Shown here one piece after another: positions 1-6,995 of a stretch of 7,399 bases of DNA. The DNA is from an uncultured Eubacterium sp. Its GTDB lineage: Bacteria > Bacillota > Clostridia > Peptostreptococcales > Anaerovoracaceae. Each line of letters begins with the position of its first letter. The stretch's first letter is position 1. The notes under the pieces are model-generated. The model was not told the origin of the DNA, made no database searches, and saw nothing but the letters and a program-made list of their open reading frames with translations. A program made the translations under genes and the position numbers. The DNA is taken from assembly GCA_946614405.1 (NCBI GenBank), contig CAMOGZ010000069.1:1-7399 (forward strand), in the 5' to 3' direction.

Positions 1-2138
1 AGACCGTCATAGGTACTGGTCCCCCGCCCGATCTCATCCAGGATGATCAGGCTGCGGTCCTGGGCGTTCCGCAGGATATAGGCGAGCTCGCTCATCTCCA
101 CAAAGAATGTGGACTGTCCCTGGGACAGATTGTCCGATGCGCCGATCCGGGTGAAAATGCGGTCCACCACGCCGATCCTGGCATGTTCACAGGGCACGAA
201 ACACCCGGCCTGTGCCATGAGGACGATGAGCGCCGTCTGGCGCATATATGTTGATTTACCGGCCATATTGGGTCCGGTGATGATCATCATACTGGATTCT
301 TCATTATCCAGATAGGTGTCATTGGAGACGAACATGCCCTGTTCCGTGGTCTGCTCGATCACCGGATGACGGCCCTTCTCGATCTCGATGACATAGCTGT
401 CATCCACGATGGGACGGACGTATCCCAGACGGGTGCTGACGATGGCAAAAGAGCTCAGAACATCCAGCTCCGCAATGGCTCTGGACGTGGTCTGAATGGC
501 CCGGATGTGATCTGCGATCCGGTCCCGGATCTCCGTGAAGATCCCGTATTCCAGTTTATTGATCTTGGTCTCTGCATTCAGGACCAGGCTTTCCTTCTCC
601 TTCAGCTCCGGCGTGATGAAACGTTCTCCGTTCACCAGAGTCTGTTTGCGGATGTAATCATCCGGCGCCATGTCGACATTGGACTTGCTGATCTCGATGT
701 AGTAGCCGAATACTTTATTATAGCCCACCTTCAGATGGGTGATGCCGGTGCGGGCCTTCTCCTGGGCCTCCAGGCCGGCGATCCATGCCTTGGCATCCCG
801 GATGGAGTCTTTCAGTTCATCCAGATCCTCGGAGTAGCCGGAACGGATCACCCCACCCTCCTTGATGGTAAAGGGCGGTTCCTCCACAATGGCAGCGTCG
901 ATCATGTCGTGGACTTCCGTAAGGTCCTGTATGTCTTCCGAAAGATCCCGCAGTCCGTCGCTGTCCGTGCTGCTGAGGGCATTCCGGATCTCAGGGAGAA
1001 CGGCAATGGAATTCCGCAGGGCGATCAGGTCGCGGCCGTTGGCATTTCCGGAAGCGATGCGGCCGGTGAGACGCTCAAAGTCATACACAGCCTTCAGGGC
1101 CTCCCGGATGTCATTCAGCAGAAGCGGGTCCGATGACAGCGCTTCCACGGAGTCCAGCCTGCGGTTGATGGCATAGGTGTCATTCAGAGGTTCCCTGAGC
1201 CACTGCTTCAGCTTCCGTCCGCCCATGGCGGTATTGGTCTTATCCAGGACTCCAAGGAGGGATCCCTGGACTTTTTTATCAAATAATGTCTCTGTGATCT
1301 CCAGATTCCGGAGGGTCGCCTTGTCCAGAGACATGTGATTTCCGATTTCATAATAGTGACAAGTGATCAGCTGCTTCAGGCTTTGTTTCTGGGTCTCCAG
1401 GAGATAAGCCAGGAGCGCGCCCAGAGCCAGGACTGCCAGGTCCCTTCCCTCGATGCCCAGAGCAGTCAGGGCCATCCCTTTGAATTGGGCCCGAATCGCC
1501 GTTTCTGAGGCTTTTCTGGAGTAAGAGGTATCCGATATCCCGTGGACGAATGCATTGGTCACAAAGCCAATCTCGTCTTCTCCGTAGAATGATGCAAAGG
1601 ACTCATTCACCAGGATCTCCTTGGGAGCGATCTTCACCAGTTCATTGATCAGGTCCTCCGTCAGGTTGGTGCCCGTTCTCTTCTCTGTCACATAGAGTTC
1701 CCCGGTGGAAATATCGCAATAAGCGATGGCGATGCCGTCCTTGTCACTGTAGGCCGATGCCAGATAGTTATTTTCATTCTCAGAAAGCATGGAACTGGAG
1801 GTCACTGTTCCGGGAGTCACGATCTGGACCACGCCCCGCTCCACCATTCCCTTGGTCTCTGCGGGATCCTCAAGCTGTTCACAGATCGCCACCTTATATC
1901 CCATTGCCACCAGTTTCTCAATATAAGAATCTGCGGAATGAAAAGGTACGCCGCACATGGGTGCGCGTTCCTCCAGCCCGCAGTTGCGTCCGGTGAGGGT
2001 CAGCTCCAGAAGACGAGACACCAGTTTCGCGTCATCAAAGAACATCTCGTAGAAGTCACCAAGACGGAAAAACAGGATACAGTCCTGGTATTGTTCTTTG
2101 ATACTCATGTACTGCTGCATCATCGGTGATAGTGCCAT
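1..2138 (-). CDS. mutS: DNA mismatch repair protein MutS, C-terminus cut off by the window edge
   Basis: MutS binds mispaired or looped bases as a dimer and uses ATP to recruit MutL and start mismatch repair. The frame is open from ATG at 2138 to the left edge (712 full codons). I checked that codons 91, 434, 622 and 701 fall in the same frame, so no frameshift is seen. The N-terminal mismatch-binding domain has the Phe-X-Glu motif in GDFYEMF (F29, E31). The connector domain (ICEQLEDP, about residue 90 onward), the core/lever segments (GYNKVFGYYIEISK, ERFITPELKE) and the ATPase domain follow. Walker A is GPNMAGKS at 622-629 and Walker B is ILDEIGRGT with D701/E702. About 150 residues, including the dimerising helix-turn-helix end, should lie beyond position 1. 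The gene starts 73 nt after the aminotransferase stop, separated by a hairpin. I see no good promoter of its own, so read-through from the aminotransferase unit is likely. Whether mutL follows cannot be seen. Confidence 0.97.
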   Translation of the reverse strand, partial: MALSPMMQQYMSIKEQYQDCILFFRLGDFYEMFFDDAKLVSRLLELTLTGRNCGLEERAPMCGVPFHSADSYIEKLVAMGYKVAICEQLEDPAETKGMVERGVVQIVTPGTVTSSSMLSENENNYLASAYSDKDGIAIAYCDISTGELYVTEKRTGTNLTEDLINELVKIAPKEILVNESFASFYGEDEIGFVTNAFVHGISDTSYSRKASETAIRAQFKGMALTALGIEGRDLAVLALGALLAYLLETQKQSLKQLITCHYYEIGNHMSLDKATLRNLEITETLFDKKVQGSLLGVLDKTNTAMGGRKLKQWLREPLNDTYAINRRLDSVEALSSDPLLLNDIREALKAVYDFERLTGRIASGNANGRDLIALRNSIAVLPEIRNALSSTDSDGLRDLSEDIQDLTEVHDMIDAAIVEEPPFTIKEGGVIRSGYSEDLDELKDSIRDAKAWIAGLEAQEKARTGITHLKVGYNKVFGYYIEISKSNVDMAPDDYIRKQTLVNGERFITPELKEKESLVLNAETKINKLEYGIFTEIRDRIADHIRAIQTTSRAIAELDVLSSFAIVSTRLGYVRPIVDDSYVIEIEKGRHPVIEQTTEQGMFVSNDTYLDNEESSMMIITGPNMAGKSTYMRQTALIVLMAQAGCFVPCEHARIGVVDRIFTRIGASDNLSQGQSTFFVEMSELAYILRNAQDRSLIILDEIGRGTSTYDG

Positions 2139-2150
2139 TTTATGCTTAAA

Positions 2151-2156
2151 CCCCCT
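2151..2156 (-). promoter_or_regulatory. Shine-Dalgarno site of mutS, unusually far from the start
   Basis: The minus strand reads AGGGGG and then 12 nt before the ATG at 2138. The match to anti-SD is good (one G-U pair), but 12 nt is longer than the usual 5-9. No other in-frame ATG, GTG or TTG lies closer to it, and the protein begins with the expected MutS N-terminus (MALSPMMQQY), so the start stands. The spacing may lower initiation. Confidence 0.6.
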
Positions 2157-2165
2157 ATTATGTAA

Positions 2166-2196
2166 GAGTGCCGGCGGAACGGGTCCGCCGGTACTC
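2166..2196 (-). terminator. GC-rich hairpin between aminotransferase and mutS, possible weak terminator
   Basis: An inverted repeat has a perfect 8-bp inner stem (CCGGCGGA at 2171-2178 with TCCGCCGG at 2184-2191), a 5-nt loop, and 4 more outer pairs (GAGT/ACTC) after one mismatch. It starts 15 nt after the aminotransferase stop. In the minus-strand RNA the mismatch is A-C, while in a plus-strand RNA it would be a G-U pair. The RNA after the stem on the minus strand is CUUACAUAAU, not a proper U-run, so efficient Rho-independent termination is doubtful. It could be a partial terminator or an RNA 3'-end/processing element separating expression of the two genes. Confidence 0.5.
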
Positions 2197-2211
2197 GATG
2201 TGTTCTATGAA

Positions 2212-3411
2212 TTATTTACCCAGTTTCTTGTTGTAGGCTTCCAGACCCAGACGGATCAGCTCCACGCCTCTCTTCATATCTTCCTTCTTCAGGACGTAAG
2301 CGATACGGATCTCATCCTTGCCCTTGCCCGGGGTTGCGTAGAATCCCTCAGCCGGAGCGAACATAACGGTCTCACCGTTGTCTTCGAACTCGGTCAGCAG
2401 GAACATCAGGAAGTCCTCGATATCATCTACCGGCAGTTTGCAGGTCATGTAGAAGGAACCACGCGGTGTCGGAGCGCTGAATCCAGGGATCTTGTTCAGC
2501 TCTTCTACGACGACGTCTCTTCTTCCGCAGTACTCAGCCTTGACTTCATCATAGTAGGAAGCCGGCAGACGGAACAGAGCGGCAGCACCGATCTGGTCAA
2601 CAGTGGATACGCACAGTCTTCCCTGAGCGATCTTCATGATTCCGGACATGAATTCCTTATTCTTGGAGATCAGCAGTCCGATACGAGCTCCGCATGCGGA
2701 GAATCTCTTGGAAACGGAGTCAACAACGATGACTCTGTCAGCGTATTCCGGCAGCTGCAGGAAGGTTCCCGGTGTTCCGCCGTCATATACGAACTCTCTA
2801 TAGACCTCGTCAGCGATGATCATCAGGTCGTGCTTCTCAGCAACTTCACAGATGACTCTCATATCGTCCAGGGTCAGGCAGTTACCAGTCGGGTTGCCCG
2901 GCTCCAGGCAGCAGATTGCCTTGGTCTTCGGGGTGATGCAAGCCTCGATCTTGGCTGCATCTGCATAGAAGAAACCATCCTCAGAGGTAGTCGGGATCGG
3001 TTTAACGACTCCGCCTGCCATCAGAGCGAAAGTAGCATAGTTGGTGTAATATGGTTCCGGTACCAGAACCTCATCCCCTTCGTTCAGCAGGGAGATGAAG
3101 GACATGCTCAGTGCCTCAGATCCACCATTGGTAACCATGATGTCGCCGCGTTCCAGCTCTACATCATAGGTCTTGAAATAATCAATAGCTGCATCCAGCA
3201 GTTCCGGACGTCCGCCGGATTCTGCGTAAGCAATGACCTTCTCGTCGAAGTTACGAATTGCTTCCATGAAGCAAGCCGGTGTTTCCACGTCAGGCTGTCC
3301 GATGTTCAGATGGTAAACCTTCTTGCCCTCCTGCTCAGCCTTGATACCATAAGGATTGAACTTTCTGATTGGGGAAAATTGCATTGCTTCCACTTTGTTT
3401 GATAGTTTCAT
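2212..3411 (-). CDS. Class I PLP-dependent aminotransferase (aspartate aminotransferase-like)
   Basis: This is a 399-residue fold-type I aminotransferase, expected to be cytosolic and dimeric, moving an amino group from an amino acid to a 2-oxo acid. Visible family marks in order are NGGSEA (95-100, phosphate binding), PGNPTG (171-176, with N173), DEVY (201-204, D201 to the pyridine nitrogen and Y204), SVSK with the Schiff-base lysine K235, the nearby R243, and EIRI with R369, expected to bind the substrate carboxylate. Length is normal for the family and nothing is missing. After the lysine the sequence is CGARIG where many aspartate aminotransferases have TGWR, so it belongs to a divergent branch and its substrate cannot be assigned from sequence. 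The ATG is backed by a strong SD (AAGGAG, 10 nt upstream). It lies 29 nt after tlyA, but a near-consensus promoter inside the tlyA end probably drives it. Its 17 arginines use AGA (9), CGT (7) and CGC (1), with no CGG, CGA or AGG. This suggests high expression or a different history from its neighbours. Confidence 0.95.
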   Translation of the reverse strand: MKLSNKVEAMQFSPIRKFNPYGIKAEQEGKKVYHLNIGQPDVETPACFMEAIRNFDEKVIAYAESGGRPELLDAAIDYFKTYDVELERGDIMVTNGGSEALSMSFISLLNEGDEVLVPEPYYTNYATFALMAGGVVKPIPTTSEDGFFYADAAKIEACITPKTKAICCLEPGNPTGNCLTLDDMRVICEVAEKHDLMIIADEVYREFVYDGGTPGTFLQLPEYADRVIVVDSVSKRFSACGARIGLLISKNKEFMSGIMKIAQGRLCVSTVDQIGAAALFRLPASYYDEVKAEYCGRRDVVVEELNKIPGFSAPTPRGSFYMTCKLPVDDIEDFLMFLLTEFEDNGETVMFAPAEGFYATPGKGKDEIRIAYVLKKEDMKRGVELIRLGLEAYNKKLGK

Positions 3412-3600
3412 TTCTCTCAGTCTCCTTTTAAATAAAAACTTTACTTTAACTCCTTATGTGAGTTATGAACAACGTTTTCAATGCCAGTAAGATTATAACG
3501 CATATTTTCATTTTTGCCAACATGCAAAAGATATTCTATATTGCCTTTTGCACCTGTAATTGGCGAAAATGTCAAACCATAAGGAACAAATCCATTCTCC
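3361..3600. other. AT-rich island spanning the tlyA 3' end and aminotransferase 5' end
   Basis: Hand counts give 53 G+C in 160 bases (33%) for 3441-3600 and 22 in 60 (37%) for 3361-3420. The next 120 bases of the same gene, 3601-3720, hold 74 G+C (62%). The island codes for the last 52 or so residues of TlyA and the first 17 of the aminotransferase, and holds the aminotransferase promoter, leader and SD. The switch at about 3600 is abrupt. Confidence 0.8.
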
Positions 3601-4247
3601 TCCGCATAGCGGATGGCATTTTCGATCACCTGCCGGTGTACTGCCGGGTCCCGGACGATGCCATGCTTGCCCACCTGTTCGCGTCCGGCCTCGAACTGAG
3701 GCTTCACCAGGCAGACCATTTCTCCGTCTTCGGCGATGACTTTTGCCGCAACGGGAAGGATGAGTTTCAGTGAAATAAACGATACGTCCACACTGATGAA
3801 ATCGATGGGTTCCTCGATAAGATCCGTGTCCAGATAACGGACGTTGCATTTCTCCATGTTCACCACACGGGGGTCATTTCGGAGCTTCCAGTCCAGCTGG
3901 CCGTACCCCACATCGATGGAGTATACTTTGCTGGCGCCGTTCTGCAGCATGCAGTCTGTGAATCCTCCGGTGGATGCGCCAATGTCCATGCAGACTTTGT
4001 CCTGAAGATCCAGGGAAAACTCCGCCATGGATTTCTCCAGCTTCAGGCCTCCCCTGCTGACGTAAGGACAATCATTGCCCTTCACCACGATCTCTGCGTC
4101 TTCGTCGATCTTGGTCCCGGCCTTGTCGGACCGCTGCCCGTCCACAAAGACGATGCCGGCCATAATGGAGGCTTTTGCCTTCTCCCGGGATGTGAAGAAT
4201 CCCTTCTGCACAAGCAGTAAATCAAGCCTTTCTTTCAATATGCTCAC
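3441..4247 (-). CDS. tlyA: TlyA family rRNA 2'-O-methyltransferase (hemolysin A-like; YqxC-type)
   Basis: TlyA enzymes methylate the 2'-OH of cytidines in ribosomal RNA using S-adenosylmethionine. The N-terminal S4 RNA-binding domain covers about residues 5-60 (KERLDLLL, SREKAKASIMAG). An FtsJ-like methyltransferase domain follows, with SAM motif DIGASTGG at 88-95. K69, D154, K182 and E238 match the K-D-K-E catalytic set described for mycobacterial TlyA. Starting at GTG 4247 gives 268 residues and the same numbering as that enzyme, which favours this start. TTG at 4238 (MKERLDLLL) is the alternative. Neither has a well-spaced SD: AAAGGA lies 3 nt before the GTG and 12 nt before the TTG. The start overlaps the dxs end by 26 nt, so translation is probably coupled. 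The frame stays open upstream to an ATG at 4400, but that part is only the dxs gene read out of frame. The 3' end is AT-rich and carries a promoter. Whether it modifies 23S only or also 16S RNA cannot be told. Confidence 0.93.
   Translation of the reverse strand: MSILKERLDLLLVQKGFFTSREKAKASIMAGIVFVDGQRSDKAGTKIDEDAEIVVKGNDCPYVSRGGLKLEKSMAEFSLDLQDKVCMDIGASTGGFTDCMLQNGASKVYSIDVGYGQLDWKLRNDPRVVNMEKCNVRYLDTDLIEEPIDFISVDVSFISLKLILPVAAKVIAEDGEMVCLVKPQFEAGREQVGKHGIVRDPAVHRQVIENAIRYAEENGFVPYGLTFSPITGAKGNIEYLLHVGKNENMRYNLTGIENVVHNSHKELK
3492..3520 (-). promoter_or_regulatory. Sigma-A type promoter inside the tlyA 3' end, driving the aminotransferase
   Basis: On the minus strand TTGGCA (3520-3515, 5 of 6 to TTGACA) is followed by exactly 17 nt and then TATAAT (3497-3492, 6 of 6). 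Transcription should begin at about 3485 (G), giving a leader of roughly 74 nt to the ATG at 3411 with AAGGAG placed 10 nt before it. The boxes sit on TlyA codons 243-245 and 251-252. The match is seen directly; activity is inferred. Confidence 0.75.
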
Positions 4248-6069
4248 AGATCCTTTCTGCGACAGACTCGCCATCCAGTTGATACATCTTATAAAGGTCT
4301 TCCACCGATCCGTGCTGAATGAACCGGTCAGGCCACCCGAAGGATTCCACACGGACGCGGCCTGACAATTCAGAGGCCAGAGCCATTCCAAAGCCTCCAC
4401 GGACCAGTCCGTCTTCCAACGTTACGATATAGGGTATCTCCGGATCGAATGGAGTGGTGTCCATGGGCTTTACGGTGAGGACTTCCACCACACCGGCACG
4501 GATCCCCTTTCGGGAAAGGTACGCCCTCGCCCGGAGCGCCTGCTCCAGCATGGGGCCTTCGGCCCAGATATCCACATCTCTTCCGGGACAAACCCTTCGG
4601 TTTCGTCCGTCAAATTCATCATTTCTCGTATCCTCCGGGCAGATCCCTCTGGGATAACGGATCGCCACGGGATGTCCCAGACGGAAGGCATATTCCATCA
4701 TGGAACGAAGATCCGAGGCGGAAGCCGGAGTCAATACTGTCATATTCGGGATCGAGGAAAGATAACTCAGGTCCAGGACGCCGTGATGAGTCTCGCCATC
4801 GGCGCCCACGATCCCTGCCCGGTCAATGGCAAAAACCACCGGCAGGTCCTGAAGACAGACGTCTTCCACGATCTGGTCGTAGGCTCTCTGCAGGAAGGAG
4901 GAATAGATCGCCACAAGCGGTTTCATCCCGTTCTTGGCCAGTCCTGCCGCAAAGGTCACGGCGTGGGCTTCTGCGATGCCCACATCGAAACAGCGGTCAG
5001 GCCACAGCTTTGCAAATCCGCTGAGTCCCGTTGCAGAACCCATGGCTGCAGTAATGGCCACCACGGAAGAGTCCTGCTCTGCGATCCGCACCAGATTCTG
5101 TCCCATTGCCTTGGACCAGGAGGTACCTTTTGACGGAGCCGTCTTTCCGGTCTCCACGTCAAATGGTCCGATCCCATGGAAACGGTCAGGATCGGTCTCT
5201 GCGATGCGGTACCCCTTCCCCTTCTTGGTCATGGCATGGATCACCACCGGTCCCTCGATCTGTCTGGCGTGTTCCAGCGTCTCGATGACTTCACCGATAT
5301 CATGGCCATCAATGGGTCCGATATAGGTGAATCCCAGTTCCTCGAAAAGGATACCGTCGCTGATCAGCGCGTATTTCAATTTATCTTTCGCACCGGAGAT
5401 CCCGTTGGCCAGACCTTTTCCGACACCGGGGATCCGGTTCAGTGTTTCCTTGATATTTTTCTTTGCTTCCAGGTATCCCTTGGACATTCTCAGTCTGGTC
5501 AGGTAATCGGACATCCCTCCGATGTTTTTGTCGATGGACATTCCGTTATCATTGATGATCACGATGACATTAGACTTGGATGCTCCGATGTTATTCATGG
5601 CCTCATAAGCCATGCCACCTGTGAGAGATCCGTCTCCGATCACAGCGATGACATTATAATCCTCGCCCTTCAGATCCCGGGCGGCGGCGATGCCTGCCGC
5701 TGCGGAAATGGACGTGCTGGAATGACCGGTGTCATATGCGTCATGAGGACTCTCACATGCTTTCGGAAAACCGCTCATGCCCCCGGTCTGACGCAGATGA
5801 TCGAATCCGCCGGCGCGGCCTGTCAGGATCTTATGAACATAGGACTGATGTCCCACATCCCAAACGATCCGGTCCTCAGGACTGTCAAAGACCCGGTGGA
5901 TCCCCACCGTCAGCTCCACAACACCGAGATTGGATGCCAGGTGACCGCCGGTTTTGGAGATTTTCTCGATCAGAAAATCCCGAATGGCGATGCACAGCAG
6001 CTCCATTTCATCGTCTGTCATGGACTTCAGGTCTTCCGGGAAGTTGTATTCTGTCAAATTCTTTCTCAT
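4222..6069 (-). CDS. dxs: 1-deoxy-D-xylulose-5-phosphate synthase
   Basis: This is the first enzyme of the MEP isoprenoid pathway. It condenses pyruvate and glyceraldehyde 3-phosphate with thiamine diphosphate and Mg2+ to give DXP, which also feeds thiamine and pyridoxal synthesis. At 615 residues it is the normal length (E. coli 620). The TPP/Mg site shows as GDGSLTGG at 145-152 and NDN at 173-175. Active-site histidines are in GGHLASNLG (H43) and VGHQSY (H74). The pyrimidine-binding domain has the catalytic Glu in GIAEAHA (E367) and the DXS signature DRAGIVGADGETHHG (416-430), then YPRG (472-475). A transketolase C-terminal domain ends in DRFIQHGS. The ATG at 6069 follows ispA by 15 nt, with a modest SD (AGAGG, 7 nt spacing). 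The 3' end overlaps tlyA by 26 nt. Next to ispA, it links C5 supply with C15 synthesis in one transcript. Confidence 0.97.
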   Translation of the reverse strand: MRKNLTEYNFPEDLKSMTDDEMELLCIAIRDFLIEKISKTGGHLASNLGVVELTVGIHRVFDSPEDRIVWDVGHQSYVHKILTGRAGGFDHLRQTGGMSGFPKACESPHDAYDTGHSSTSISAAAGIAAARDLKGEDYNVIAVIGDGSLTGGMAYEAMNNIGASKSNVIVIINDNGMSIDKNIGGMSDYLTRLRMSKGYLEAKKNIKETLNRIPGVGKGLANGISGAKDKLKYALISDGILFEELGFTYIGPIDGHDIGEVIETLEHARQIEGPVVIHAMTKKGKGYRIAETDPDRFHGIGPFDVETGKTAPSKGTSWSKAMGQNLVRIAEQDSSVVAITAAMGSATGLSGFAKLWPDRCFDVGIAEAHAVTFAAGLAKNGMKPLVAIYSSFLQRAYDQIVEDVCLQDLPVVFAIDRAGIVGADGETHHGVLDLSYLSSIPNMTVLTPASASDLRSMMEYAFRLGHPVAIRYPRGICPEDTRNDEFDGRNRRVCPGRDVDIWAEGPMLEQALRARAYLSRKGIRAGVVEVLTVKPMDTTPFDPEIPYIVTLEDGLVRGGFGMALASELSGRVRVESFGWPDRFIQHGSVEDLYKMYQLDGESVAERICEHIERKA

Positions 6070-6084
6070 TTATTCGCCTCTGTC

Positions 6085-6978
6085 TTATCGGGTTCGATTC
6101 TCAAGTTTGATGACTAAATTACGGAAGAATTCTGCATTGTCATAGTAATCTGCGATATGCTCGCAGGCCTGTTCCGTAAGTTCATGGAGCCGTTCTCTGG
6201 ATTGTTCCATACCATGGGCTGCAACATAAGTCAGTTTGTTGTGTTCGGCATCCTCTCCGGTGTTTTTGCCCAGAATGTCCACTGAGCCTTCCACATCCAG
6301 GATGTCATCGGCGATCTGAAACGCCAGTCCCAGGCAGTCCGCGTAGGACAGCATGTTGCGCATCATCTCGTCGTCCGCTCCGCCGAGATACAGTCCGGCC
6401 TGAACGGCAACCCGGATCAGTGCTCCGGTTTTGTTCAGATGAATGTATTCAAGCAGTTCGTTGGAACACTGCTGATCTTCCGCTTCAATGTCTGCCACCT
6501 GGCCGGCCACCATACCGGAAACGCCGGCTCCCTTAGCAATGGCATGGGCCGCCTTGATCCTCTGCTTCAGAGCCTCGGGATCGTCGAAGTGCAGGAACAT
6601 ATCCCGGAACATGATCTCAAAAGCTGTGTTCAGAAGGCCGTCTCCTGCCAGGGTGGCGATACCGTCTCCGTATACCACGTGGTTAGTTGGTTTGCCCCGC
6701 CGGAGCTCATCATCGTCCATGGCCGGAAGGTCATCATGGATCAGTGAATACGTGTGTATATATTCCAGCGCGCAGGCATAGGGAAGCGCAATATAGGCAT
6801 CCCCGCCGGCAAACTCGCAGGCAGAAAGGAGAAGAATCGGTCTCAGTCTCTTGCCTCCGGCCATCAGGCTGTATTTCATGGATTCATACAGCGTGCTGCT
6901 GAGAGGATCGATATTCGGGATAAAATCCAGAAGATGATCTTCTATGATACTCTTATACTCTTCGTAATTTTCTCTCAT
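6085..6978 (-). CDS. ispA: Farnesyl diphosphate synthase (geranyltranstransferase), IspA
   Basis: This cytosolic trans-prenyltransferase adds isopentenyl diphosphate units to DMAPP and GPP to make farnesyl diphosphate, the precursor of undecaprenyl phosphate and other polyprenyls. The 297-residue protein has the usual length. GGKRLRP (41-47) binds the diphosphate. The first aspartate-rich motif is DDLPAMD (D82, D83, D88), with the two-residue insertion typical of bacterial FPP synthases. The second is DDILD (D224, D225, D228). The residues five and four places before the first motif are Y77 and S78, the pattern that stops chains at C15. So FPP is favoured over GGPP, though product length is inferred from these residues only. 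The ATG at 6978 has a strong SD (GAGGTGA ending 4 nt upstream). xseB ends 17 nt before and dxs starts 15 nt after, so the genes very likely share a transcript. Confidence 0.96.
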   Translation of the reverse strand: MRENYEEYKSIIEDHLLDFIPNIDPLSSTLYESMKYSLMAGGKRLRPILLLSACEFAGGDAYIALPYACALEYIHTYSLIHDDLPAMDDDELRRGKPTNHVVYGDGIATLAGDGLLNTAFEIMFRDMFLHFDDPEALKQRIKAAHAIAKGAGVSGMVAGQVADIEAEDQQCSNELLEYIHLNKTGALIRVAVQAGLYLGGADDEMMRNMLSYADCLGLAFQIADDILDVEGSVDILGKNTGEDAEHNKLTYVAAHGMEQSRERLHELTEQACEHIADYYDNAEFFRNLVIKLENRTR

Positions 6979-6995
6979 ACTGTCACCTCTTCGGC

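Noticed and set aside
366..1136. 256-codon plus-strand frame opposite mutS
   Set aside because: It is antisense to the MutS core domain, which reads without a break. No family signs are seen.
2157..2162. CATAAT on the minus strand as a -10 box for mutS
   Set aside because: No -35 is present at the right distance (GACCCG), and transcription would start on top of the mutS ribosome site.
2098..3402. 434-codon open frame on the plus strand opposite the aminotransferase
   Set aside because: It mirrors a gene with very biased codons, which removes antisense stops. It shows no recognisable domain and no convincing start signal, while the minus strand has a complete enzyme.
3447..3465. Inverted repeat TAACTC/GAGTTA at the tlyA end followed by a T-rich stretch, as a terminator
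   Set aside because: The stem is only 6 bp with two G-C pairs, and the T-run starts 8 nt after it, so it is too weak and badly spaced. It may be chance.
3466..3480. Imperfect dyad TGAACAACGTTTTCA just downstream of the predicted promoter start, as an operator
   Set aside because: Several half-site positions do not match, and I know no regulator with this site. It is too short to claim.
4248..4400. N-terminal extension of TlyA to an ATG at 4400 (51 extra residues)
   Set aside because: This stretch is the dxs coding sequence read in another frame. It resembles no TlyA N-terminus, and the S4 domain begins just after 4247.
5176..6117. 313-codon plus-strand frame opposite dxs
   Set aside because: It is antisense to an intact, motif-complete dxs and has no protein-family features.
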